From Acidovorax sp. (GTDB lineage: Bacteria; Pseudomonadota; Gammaproteobacteria; Burkholderiales; Burkholderiaceae_C), in contig NZ_JALEGG010000103.1 of NCBI RefSeq assembly GCF_022763525.1, positions 1 through 51,698 of the forward strand: a stretch of DNA of 51,698 nt. The letters are read 5' to 3'. The notes under the pieces were generated by a model. It was not told the origin of the DNA and ran no database searches. It was given only the letters and a program-made list of their open reading frames with translations. Every line of letters begins with the position of its first letter. Position 1 is the first letter of the stretch. The position numbers and the translations under genes are program-made. Shown piece after piece: positions 42,783 through 50,233 of this stretch.

Positions 42783-44999
42783 TCAATCGGATGACGGAGC
42801 GGAGCCTGGCCGGGCCTGGGCCGCGACGGCGAGTTCCTGGTGCAGCAACAGCTCCACCTCGCTGGGCTCGAACTGGTCCTGCAGCAGCGGGATTGCAAAG
42901 CGGTATTCGCCGCCTTCGTGCTTGCGCAGCACATAAGCCAGCTGCAGGCGCGCCAGCGACTGGCGCAGGGCCTGCGCGTCGGCCATGACGCCATGGCTTT
43001 GCAGCAGTTGGGCCAGGCTGGCCAAGCTGCTCTGCCCGGCCTGGGCCGTGTGGTACACCACGATGCGGTCGAGCCGGCAGGCGGCGTCGTCCTGGCTCAG
43101 GCGCGCCCAGCCGGCCAGCGCGTCTTGCACGGCCTGCGAGGCCAGCGCCTGATCCAGATGGCGCTGCTCGATGGCGCGCTCGCCCGGCTGCAGCGCCTCC
43201 AGGCATTCCTGGCACAGGATGGCGACCAGGTTGGCGCGCTGGCCGCTGGCGTCCACCAGCTTTTCCACCAGCGCGTCGCTGGCAAAGCCCAGGCGCAGGC
43301 GGCGCAGGGGCTCGGTGGCCAACTCACGGCAGGCGGTGCGCTCCAGGCCGCCAATGGCCAGCACCTCTCCAAAATTGCGCAGAGGGCTCTGGTAGTCCAG
43401 CACGGCGGTGGCGTACAGATCCCAGAAGCCGGCCAGCATGAACCAGCAGCGGCCTTCTTCGCTGAGCGAGCGCAGGGTGGAAAGCTGCGCATAGCCGCCG
43501 CCCGATTCGGCGCGGAAGAACAGGTCGGCCTCGTCGATCAGCAGCACCAGACGCTTGCCCTGGTACTGCGCCTGCAGATGGTCCACGATGGCTTCGAGCG
43601 GAGTGTCGGCCGGCAGGCCGAACTGCAGCGCCATGCGCGGCGCCAGGCGGTGGTCGCGCAGCGAGACGTAGTGGCACACGGTGTGCGGGTGGCCCTGCAG
43701 GCGGCGCTGCACGGCCTTGAGCAGGCTGCTCTTGCCCAACTGGCGCCCGCCCACCACCAAGTAGTTGGCGGGCTCGCGGCTGACCACGCGGGCCAGCAGC
43801 TGCGCGCGGCCAAAGAACGAGCCTTCGCGCGTGATGCCGCCGCGCGTCTGGTAGGGCGAGATGCGGGTGATGCGCAGCTGCGCCGCCAGCAGGCGCAGCA
43901 GCACCTGCAGCGCCTGGCCGCTCACCAGCCATTCGGTCTGGCTGGCGCTGTCGACCAGCACGTGCAGGTTGGCGCGGTCGTCGCCATGCGCCTGCAGCAG
44001 CGGCTCGGGCGTTTCCACGCTGTGCTGACCCAGGACGAGCAGCACGTCGCTGCCCGTCTGCGCGGCGCGCAGCTGGCGCACCAGGGTGGCCTCGTCCACG
44101 CCGGGCGTGGGCGCAAAGACCAGGCACCGGTCCAGTGACACGGGCAGATCGGGCGGAAACTGCCACTCGAACACCAGCCCCGGCAGCGACCAGCCGGTGC
44201 TGGTCTGGCTGCGGGCGGACACGCGCTCGGCGAGCGCGCGCACCAGCTCCGCGGCCGCATCGCGCGCGCCGGGCTGGGCGCATTGCACCGCGCGCCGCCA
44301 GTCCACCAGGCGGATGTCGGCGGCCAGCAGCGTGGATTCGCGCCGCCCCGTCCACGCGAGCAGGCGGTCCAGCCGCGGCAGGCGCGCGAGCGGCGTGCGA
44401 CGCAGGCGCGCAGGCTGCAGCTGCGCGGGCCCGAGCAACGGGTGGCGCGCCACCCAGACCACGGCGCCCGCCGCGAAGATCGCGGCGCACCAGTAAATGA
44501 GCTTGCGCAGGCCGTCGAACGGGTCGCGCTCGGACCCTGGCACTGGCGCGAAGTCGTCGCTCTGGCCTTCCAGGCAGTTGATGGGGAGGTAGCCGCTCGG
44601 GATGGGCGGGCGCCCGGGTCGGCAGCTCCAGGTAGTGGTGCCGGGTTTCAGCTGCACCACCACCTGCGTGCCAGCGAGCTTGCCCAGCTCCGGGTTGGCC
44701 GCGATGTCGGCCTGCAGCACATACGGCCGCGGGGAGCTGACCCGCAGCTGCGGGTTGCCAATGGGCGGCGCGTATTGGCGAATGTCCTCGGGCCAACCGT
44801 CCAGCTCGTTGTGGGCCTGCATCATCGCCACGCGCCACTGCACCAGCTCGCCCCACACGACGCCCGCGTTCTCCGAGCCCAGCACGGCTTCGCGCGTGAA
44901 GGGATTGAGCTTGGGCGTGAGCAGAGCGCTCGCCACGAACAGCGTGACAACTGCGATCAACACCGCGCGGACCACGGCTTTGGAGGGCAGCGCGCTCAT
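42783..44999 (-). CDS. membrane-anchored STAND/AAA-type ATPase with type IV pilin-like ectodomain
   Basis: The 738-residue product has TM1 (about 10-27), an ectodomain (about 30-160), TM2 (about 166-184) and a large cytoplasmic part. The ectodomain ends LAGTQVVVQLKPGTTTWSCR and GYLPINC, the L-x-G ... W-x-C ... Y-L-P-x-x-C pattern of PilA-type major pilins; its two cysteines (126 and 142) would form the pilin disulfide loop, and HNELDGWPED matches the pilin alpha1 end. The prepilin peptidase motif is absent. The cytoplasmic ATPase shows FFGR at 395-398, Walker A GGRQLGKSS (417-425) and Walker B LVLLIDEAD (484-492), then a winged-helix-like end. The start overlaps the HTH gene stop (ATGA). Confidence 0.82.
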   Translation of the reverse strand: MSALPSKAVVRAVLIAVVTLFVASALLTPKLNPFTREAVLGSENAGVVWGELVQWRVAMMQAHNELDGWPEDIRQYAPPIGNPQLRVSSPRPYVLQADIAANPELGKLAGTQVVVQLKPGTTTWSCRPGRPPIPSGYLPINCLEGQSDDFAPVPGSERDPFDGLRKLIYWCAAIFAAGAVVWVARHPLLGPAQLQPARLRRTPLARLPRLDRLLAWTGRRESTLLAADIRLVDWRRAVQCAQPGARDAAAELVRALAERVSARSQTSTGWSLPGLVFEWQFPPDLPVSLDRCLVFAPTPGVDEATLVRQLRAAQTGSDVLLVLGQHSVETPEPLLQAHGDDRANLHVLVDSASQTEWLVSGQALQVLLRLLAAQLRITRISPYQTRGGITREGSFFGRAQLLARVVSREPANYLVVGGRQLGKSSLLKAVQRRLQGHPHTVCHYVSLRDHRLAPRMALQFGLPADTPLEAIVDHLQAQYQGKRLVLLIDEADLFFRAESGGGYAQLSTLRSLSEEGRCWFMLAGFWDLYATAVLDYQSPLRNFGEVLAIGGLERTACRELATEPLRRLRLGFASDALVEKLVDASGQRANLVAILCQECLEALQPGERAIEQRHLDQALASQAVQDALAGWARLSQDDAACRLDRIVVYHTAQAGQSSLASLAQLLQSHGVMADAQALRQSLARLQLAYVLRKHEGGEYRFAIPLLQDQFEPSEVELLLHQELAVAAQARPGSAPSSD

Positions 45000-46222
45000 G
45001 CAGCCGGGCACGAGTCCAGCACCATCCGGCCTGCCTCGCGGATGGTGGCGCTGCGCCAATGCAGCCGTGCCGCTTCGCCCGAGCCCCGCACCTGCAACAG
45101 GTTGCCCCAGAACAGGCGGCGCAGTTCGTCGTCCTGCAGGTAGGGGCGCGCGCGGCCCAGCTCGTCGGCCTGCAGCAGCTGGGCCAGGCGCTCGCGCGTG
45201 GCCGGCGCCTGGGCCAGCGGCAAGAAGGTCTGCCACAGGCGAGCGCTGCTGGCCAAGTGGCTGCGCAGCGCGGGGGAGCGGGCCTGCGCCTCGTCCGCCC
45301 CCTGGTCGACCAGCCACTGCAGCCCCTCCTCGAACAACGCTGGATGGCCACCGCTGAGATCCTGCAGCGCGGCCAGCACGGGCTGCGCCCAGGGCTGCTC
45401 GGGCCAGCGCTGGCGGGCCAGTGCGGTGAGGTCCTCCAGCGACGGGTCGGGCCAGTGGTTGACCTGCGCGATGTTGAGCAGCGACAGATCACCACTGCGG
45501 TATTTGAGGTCGGCCAGCGCCTCGCCGCCGCACAGCAGCAGGTGCAGGCGGCCGCTGTGCATTTCGCTCAGGCTGCGCAGGATGCCGGCCAGGGTCTCGC
45601 GCAACGCGGGTGTGCCCTGCTCGAAGCGGCTGACCAGGCAGAACAGGCGCTCGCCTCCGAGCAGGCGGCGCTCCAGCGCGGACTCGAACTCGTAGTCAGA
45701 GGCCACGTCGCCCAGCCCGCACTGGCGGCCGATGGCGGCGAAGTACTCGGCCGGCACGGTGCTCACGCTGTACGGCGGCTGGATGTGCAGCACCGCGCCG
45801 TCGCCGTACTGCGCCCGGGCACGCTGCAGGAGTTCCTGACGGAACGGTGGCTGCCCCCAGTGCGCGGGCGAGAGCAGCAGCGAGATGGGGTACGGCACGG
45901 CCTGCGCCAGTTGGGCGAACAGCCGGTCCTGGAACGCCGCAAAGGGCTGCTGCGCCACACCGGAGGATTCGGCCTGCAGAGGGAACTCGGGCTCGAAGCC
46001 CGCAGCGCTGAGCAGCCGGTTGGCTTCGCCCTCGGTCAGGCGCAGGTATCGCGTGCAGGCCACTACCTTGTCGCGCGAGCGGGGATTGGGCACCGACACG
46101 CCGTTGCGCCAGTTGTTGACGGCCTCGCGGCTCAGGCCGATCTCGGTAGCGACACCGGAGGCGCTGGCGCGGATGCGCCGCATGTACAGCGAAAGCAAGT
46201 CGGAGAAGAAATCTTTGGCCAT
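44996..46222 (-). CDS. XRE-type HTH protein with P-loop-less ATPase-like body
   Basis: The 408-residue product starts with an XRE-like HTH (about residues 12-60, ASGVATEIGLSREAVNNWRNG). A region follows that threads like a STAND ATPase: a strand-turn-helix at PISLLLSPAHWGQPPFRQELL in the P-loop place but without Gly-Lys-Ser, ERLFCLVSRFEQGT in the Walker B place without Asp-Glu, and LQDLSGGHPALFEEGLQWLV as the sensor/lid helix. It looks like an inactive partner of the downstream ATPase, with which it overlaps by 4 bp. It could be regulator, adaptor or both. It is the first gene of the run. Confidence 0.75.
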   Translation of the reverse strand: MAKDFFSDLLSLYMRRIRASASGVATEIGLSREAVNNWRNGVSVPNPRSRDKVVACTRYLRLTEGEANRLLSAAGFEPEFPLQAESSGVAQQPFAAFQDRLFAQLAQAVPYPISLLLSPAHWGQPPFRQELLQRARAQYGDGAVLHIQPPYSVSTVPAEYFAAIGRQCGLGDVASDYEFESALERRLLGGERLFCLVSRFEQGTPALRETLAGILRSLSEMHSGRLHLLLCGGEALADLKYRSGDLSLLNIAQVNHWPDPSLEDLTALARQRWPEQPWAQPVLAALQDLSGGHPALFEEGLQWLVDQGADEAQARSPALRSHLASSARLWQTFLPLAQAPATRERLAQLLQADELGRARPYLQDDELRRLFWGNLLQVRGSGEAARLHWRSATIREAGRMVLDSCPAA

Positions 46223-46425
46223 GGACTGGGAAAGGTGGCGCACAGCGGCGCCGGACGATATGAAAGTCAAGAAAAAAGGAAACAGGGCTGGCCGGTCGGC
46301 GTCGGGTACCCAGTTGCCATCTGCAATGGCCAAGTTACCAAATGTTCACTGACACCATTGTGATCCGCATTCGAGCGGCCGCCGAAAGGCCCCAGGGCCA
46401 CCAAACGCGAGTTGAACCACAGACG

Positions 46426-46878
46426 TCACAGCAGCTGCTGCACCAGGGGCCAGGCCTTGGTACAACCCAGGCCGCACGCCGCCAGCACGGGGCTGTAGAG
46501 CACCACCGCGCCAACCAGCGTCATCAGCCCGTCTGTTTCCTCACCCGCATCGTGGTCGTGGGCCTGCGGCGTCTTCTGCTTTGTTGCCACCTCCTCTGGC
46601 CCCGCACCGTTGCCCGAGATCTCCTGCACCAGCATGACCGCGACGATCAGCAGCGACGCGCCCAGCACGCCCAAATAGCCGTACTGCAGCCATGGGGCCT
46701 GTAGCGGATAGAAGGATGCGGCCAGCACCACGGCGGGCAGCACGAAGAAGGCGTGCATGAACCCGCGGTACCAGGAGATGCCCTCGTCGTTCTTCTCGAG
46801 CGCGCCCATCACCAGCTTGTAGGCGGCCGCGCCCAGCACGAAGATCAGCCCACCCCACCATTCGATTGGCGTCAGCAT
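46426..46878 (-). CDS. small multi-pass membrane protein, unknown
   Basis: The family is not recognised. The 150-residue product has about four hydrophobic segments (LIFVLGAAAYKLVMGAL, FMHAFFVLPAVVLAASF, YGYLGVLGASLLIVAVML and, after a hydrophilic loop, LMTLVGAVVLYSPVLAACGL). The loop (about 93-118) is rich in Glu, His and Asp. The gene starts 30 bp after the stop of the upstream membrane-protein gene on the same strand, so they are probably one unit. It ends 203 bp before the HTH gene. Any link to the ATPase cluster is positional only. Confidence 0.65.
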   Translation of the reverse strand: MLTPIEWWGGLIFVLGAAAYKLVMGALEKNDEGISWYRGFMHAFFVLPAVVLAASFYPLQAPWLQYGYLGVLGASLLIVAVMLVQEISGNGAGPEEVATKQKTPQAHDHDAGEETDGLMTLVGAVVLYSPVLAACGLGCTKAWPLVQQLL

Positions 46879-46908
46879 GTCGTCTGCTCCTTGCTGGCGT
46901 GCACCGGT

Positions 46909-47862
46909 TCAGCGGCCGGCAGGATCGGCAGTGGGTGCGCCGAGGGCGGCGGGCTTGCCGTGGTCGGGGGCTGGGTTGGCGCTGGTGTCGCCGTCGCCTG
47001 CATCGCCGCCGTCATTGCCCTCGCCCTTGTCGTCCTCGTCCTCGTCATCGTCGCCGTGGATGTCCTTGTACTCGCTCAGCATGTAGTACAGCGGGAGCAC
47101 GATGGCCAGCACCAGGCCGAGGCCCAGCCACAGCCAAAAGCCCTTGAACAGCAGGATGGTGGCGACCGCGAAGACGATGGCCTGGAGCAGCCCCTTGAAC
47201 CCGGCACGCAGCAGCAGGACGGCGACGAGCCCCTGCACGGGCGACTTGCCGGCCTTGCCCATGGTGCGGGCCATGTTGATGAAGGCCTGGGCGGCCTCCT
47301 CGGCTTCTTTCTTGCGACGGGCCGCATCCTTGCGCAGCTGGGCCACGCTGGTGGGCTTGGCGGGGTCCTTGGAGCAGGCGTAGCGGTCGCCCTCCTCTTC
47401 ACCCTGGGCAGCGCCGCTGACGCCCTCGCCCGGCGTGCTGTGCTCCTCCATAGGCTCCACCACGGTGCGCCACTGCGGGTGGGCGCTGAAGAAGTCCTTG
47501 CGCGACACCCAGCGGCCCTGGTCGAAGTGCATCCGTTCGGTTTCGCCGACCTGGTCGTAGAAGACTTCGAGCACAGCGGACTGCAGGCCATGCGCGAACA
47601 GTGCTTCAAGTGCGCGCAGGGGCAGATCGCCGCTCGTGCCGGTATCGAAGCACAGCAGCAGATGGGTGCGGGCGGCCGTCACCTGCTGGTTGAACCACTC
47701 TGGGTCCCACAGAGCTTCCAGGTCTTCGACACCGAGCATGGCGGCCCAGCGCCGCGCTTCTTCGGTGTTGTCAGCGGCCAGGTACTGGAAGGCCAGCTGG
47801 GCCATCTTGAGCTTGATGGCGTCTTCGAAGAACAGGTGCAGGGTATGAGCGTTTTGCGACAT
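46909..47862 (-). CDS. hypothetical membrane protein with acidic C-terminal tail
   Basis: The family is not recognised. The 317-residue product has a soluble N-terminal domain of about 160 residues (TLHLFFEDAIKLKMAQLAF, then ARTHLLLCFDTGTSGDLPL). A short coiled-coil-like basic helix rich in Arg and Lys follows, then two adjacent membrane segments (LLQAIVFAVATILLFKGFW, LWLGLGLVLAIVLPLYYML). A very acidic Asp/Glu/Gly tail (about 270-300) ends it. This is a cytoplasm-facing sensor-like layout. It leads a two-gene unit with the small membrane protein. Confidence 0.65.
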   Translation of the reverse strand: MSQNAHTLHLFFEDAIKLKMAQLAFQYLAADNTEEARRWAAMLGVEDLEALWDPEWFNQQVTAARTHLLLCFDTGTSGDLPLRALEALFAHGLQSAVLEVFYDQVGETERMHFDQGRWVSRKDFFSAHPQWRTVVEPMEEHSTPGEGVSGAAQGEEEGDRYACSKDPAKPTSVAQLRKDAARRKKEAEEAAQAFINMARTMGKAGKSPVQGLVAVLLLRAGFKGLLQAIVFAVATILLFKGFWLWLGLGLVLAIVLPLYYMLSEYKDIHGDDDEDEDDKGEGNDGGDAGDGDTSANPAPDHGKPAALGAPTADPAGR

Positions 47863-48018
47863 GGTTCGGCGATCAGGGTGTTCGCGTTGAAGTGCACGAA
47901 TTGTTGCGACTTCAACCGAGCTTCGCCCTCACCAGCTTGTCCATTGCCCGACCTCGTTCCGGTTGACACGCCGTCAACCGGCTTGACCCTCAGACCACCG
48001 CGAAATGCCATGCCGCCG

Positions 48019-48447
48019 CTAAGGTCCATTGACCGCATCGCTTGACGCTTCAGGTGCGCGCCGCGGTGGACGCGCATAGCTCACCGTCAGCATCTCCCAC
48101 TGGTGGCCATCTGGCTCGTTCCAGTACACGATGCGTCCACCATGGGTCGTATCCACCTGCCTGTCCACCGGGCCATGCACAGCGCTGCGGTACGGAATGC
48201 CTGCCGCCTGGATGCGCGCCAGGATGGCGTGAAACTCTGCCTCGCTCACTCGAAAGCAGTAGTGGATGCGCGGGATGGGCTCGGGCCACTCATCGAAGTC
48301 GATGGTGAAGCCGTCGTTCACGAACACGGGCGCAAAAGGTCCGACTCCGGTGGCGGACCAGGGCACGCCCAGCAGTTCAGCCAGAAGACGGGCCGCGGCG
48401 ATCTTGTCACGCGCGGGCACCATGAGGTGATCGAGATGGATGGACAT
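48019..48447 (-). CDS. VOC/glyoxalase-family protein
   Basis: The 142-residue product has the two beta-alpha-beta-beta-beta units of the vicinal oxygen chelate fold. HLDHLMVPARDKIAAARLLAE opens the first, with a metal-ligand histidine near the start, and RIVYWNEPDGHQWEMLTVSY closes the second with His and Glu ligands. It fits dioxygenase-like or glyoxalase-like small enzymes; the substrate is unknown. ATG 48447 has AGGAGG at 7-bp spacing, better than a GTG two codons upstream. Confidence 0.88.
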   Translation of the reverse strand: MSIHLDHLMVPARDKIAAARLLAELLGVPWSATGVGPFAPVFVNDGFTIDFDEWPEPIPRIHYCFRVSEAEFHAILARIQAAGIPYRSAVHGPVDRQVDTTHGGRIVYWNEPDGHQWEMLTVSYARPPRRAPEASSDAVNGP

Positions 48448-48493
48448 CAACACTCCTCCTGCAACAAAGCGCGTGGCGTCGAAAAGGGCGCAA

Positions 48494-48516
48494 CTGCAGC
48501 TGCAGCTGCAGCTGCA
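48494..48516. repeat. short CTGCAG tandem repeat
   Basis: Nearly four copies of CTGCAG lie between the VOC gene and the divergent FlxA-like gene. Such a short hexamer array can change length by slippage, and it lies in the region that must hold the VOC promoter. Confidence 0.8.
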
Positions 48517-48618
48517 TTCTCTCTTCGCCTGCCGCGGTCACCGCGTCATGCGGGTTTTGACCACGGCGCTGCCAGGTGCCAACCCTTGAGTTCTCCGCCA
48601 GATTGCCGATAACGCTGC

Positions 48619-48993
48619 ATGCAGATCACCAGCGCCACCTCATCTTCGTCCAACGCCGGGGCCGGCGCGGGCAATGCCAGCAACATCAACCGCCTGCAGA
48701 AGCAGCTGCGCGACCTGACCGAGGAACTGCGCGGCGTGGCCAGCTCCGATATGGACGCGAAGGCCAAGCAGGAGAAGGCCAAGCTGCTCCAAAGCCAGAT
48801 CCAGATGGTGCAGCAGCAGATTACCGCCTTGCAGCGCCAGATGCAGCAGGAGCAGATGGACAAGGCGCAGGCCCAGCTGCAGCAGCAGCAAGACGCACGG
48901 GCAGCGCGGGAAAGGACAGGCAGTGCCACGGTGCAGCCGCGCCGCGCCGGAGCGCAGCCGGGCCTGGGAAAGTCGGTCGATACCTTTGCCTGA
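48619..48993 (+). CDS. FlxA-like coiled-coil protein
   Basis: The 124-residue product has a Ser/Ala/Gly-rich head. A long heptad-patterned helix (about residues 22-95, NINRLQKQLRDLTEELRGVA, then LLQSQIQMVQQQITALQRQM) extends into a Gln-rich stretch and a disordered basic tail. This is the FlxA-like family layout. The role is not established; in enterobacteria flxA is under flagellar control. No ribosome-binding site stands out. It is divergent from the VOC gene. Confidence 0.78.
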   Translation: MQITSATSSSSNAGAGAGNASNINRLQKQLRDLTEELRGVASSDMDAKAKQEKAKLLQSQIQMVQQQITALQRQMQQEQMDKAQAQLQQQQDARAARERTGSATVQPRRAGAQPGLGKSVDTFA

Positions 48994-49275
48994 GGGGCGC
49001 ACGGCGCTGGTCCTCGCGCCAGAACCGGCCTGAGCACCGAACCGACAACCCCTGCCAGCGCGCACCTACAGGTGCCAGCCGCGGGTGCTGCGACATTGGG
49101 CGCACCACAGCTCCACAGAAAGCGAGCCCCCATGTCCACCCCCTCCAGCCGCCATTCCCCTTGGCTTCTTGTCGTGGGAGCCTGCACTGCCGACGACCGC
49201 AGCGCCGCTGTCCCGGCCGACTCTCGCACCGCCAGCCCAGCATCACCGGCCACGCCAGTTGGCAAGCAAACCCGC

Positions 49276-49863
49276 ATGCTGGTGTCACTGTGGCGAGTAC
49301 TGCCACGGGGGCTGCTGTGGCTGGCGGCGCTGGCTGCGCTGTGGGCCCTGGCCGCATGCTCCACACCACGCACGCCTGATGGCATCCAGCCTGTCACGGG
49401 ATTTGACGTGAATCGCTACACCGGCCATTGGTATGAGGTCGCCCGCGTCGACAACACGTTCGAGCGCGGTCTCACCCAAGCCAGCGCCACCTACACGCGC
49501 AGCGCAGACAACACCGTGAAGGTGGTGAACCGAGGCTACGACCCGGTGCGCAAGGAATGGAAGGAAGCCGAAGGCGTAGCCCGATTTGTGGACGAACCCA
49601 CGCGCGCGGCACTCAAGGTCTCCTTCTTCGGGCCCTTTTATGGCGGCTACAACGTGGTGGCGCTGGACGAGAACTACCAATGGGCCATGGTGGTGGGCTC
49701 CAGCAAGGATTACGTGTGGATCCTGTCGCGTACCCCCACTCTGCCAGGGCATGTGCAGGAGCACCTGCTGGAGCGCGCACAGGCCATGGGCATCGATGTG
49801 CATCGGATTCAGTGGGCACCGCCGGCTGGCGAGCAACTCGCGCGCCGTGCGGTCATGACCTGA
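49276..49863 (+). CDS. blc: outer-membrane lipocalin Blc-like lipoprotein
   Basis: The 195-residue product has a lipoprotein signal with lipobox LAAC (ALWALAACSTP, Cys about residue 28). The bacterial lipocalin signature follows: FDVNRYTGHWYEVARVDNTF, then GLTQASATY, LKVSFFGPFYGGYNVVALDE and VWILSRTPTLP. Blc binds fatty acids or lysophospholipids in the envelope. ATG 49276 is chosen because it begins the signal peptide; an upstream ATG at 49132 would add 48 residues lacking this feature. Confidence 0.88.
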   Translation: MLVSLWRVLPRGLLWLAALAALWALAACSTPRTPDGIQPVTGFDVNRYTGHWYEVARVDNTFERGLTQASATYTRSADNTVKVVNRGYDPVRKEWKEAEGVARFVDEPTRAALKVSFFGPFYGGYNVVALDENYQWAMVVGSSKDYVWILSRTPTLPGHVQEHLLERAQAMGIDVHRIQWAPPAGEQLARRAVMT

Positions 49864-49984
49864 AGACGGGGGATGGCCCGCCCAACCCTCGCGAGTCGGC
49901 GGTAGTGCGGATTTTTCCGGCCGCGCCATCGCCGACCGCAGGGAGTTATGCGGGCCACCCCTGGTACCAAGCCTGAGATATTCA

Positions 49985-50045
49985 ATAGCAACCCGGCGTT
50001 TGCTACAAGTTAAATAGCAAAATGCGCTTTATTCTCAAGCGCCAG
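49985..50045 (+). repeat. possible degenerate AGCGCTT-family repeat, copy F
   Basis: AAATAGCAAAATGCGCTTTA and TTCTCAAGCGCCAGG keep the GCGCTT / AAGCGC arms and the ATAGC lead of the family, but the flanks have drifted. It lies in the 370-bp gene-free stretch 49864-50233, which otherwise holds only the hairpin at 50117-50136. Confidence 0.45.
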
Positions 50046-50116
50046 GGACCCTCTGCACGAATCACCGCGCCGCGTGCATCTGCGGCTTCGGGCGGTCTGC
50101 AGCGTTGCAACTTCTC

Positions 50117-50136
50117 GCAATAGCTACGGCTATTGC
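50117..50136. repeat. perfect 8-bp hairpin with a TACG loop
   Basis: GCAATAGC and GCTATTGC flank a TACG loop closed by a C-G pair, a UNCG-type tetraloop that would be very stable as RNA. It lies 98 bp beyond the stop codon of the ABC ATPase gene. Without a U-tract it is not a classical terminator. Confidence 0.6.
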
Positions 50137-50233
50137 TGGGTTTGCGCCTTGCAGCCCATCCGCAGCGCACACTGGTGTCCAGTGGGATTCGCGCAGGGGA
50201 TCCGTAGACCATTTCACCCCATCCATCCGAACT

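Noticed and set aside
43324-45495. 723-codon minus-strand frame overlapping the pilin-ATPase
   Set aside because: It is out of frame with the ATPase and HTH genes, which have real motifs. Its composition is Arg/Ala/Pro-rich.
48494-48516. CRISPR-like array
   Set aside because: It is a 6-bp tandem repeat without spacers.
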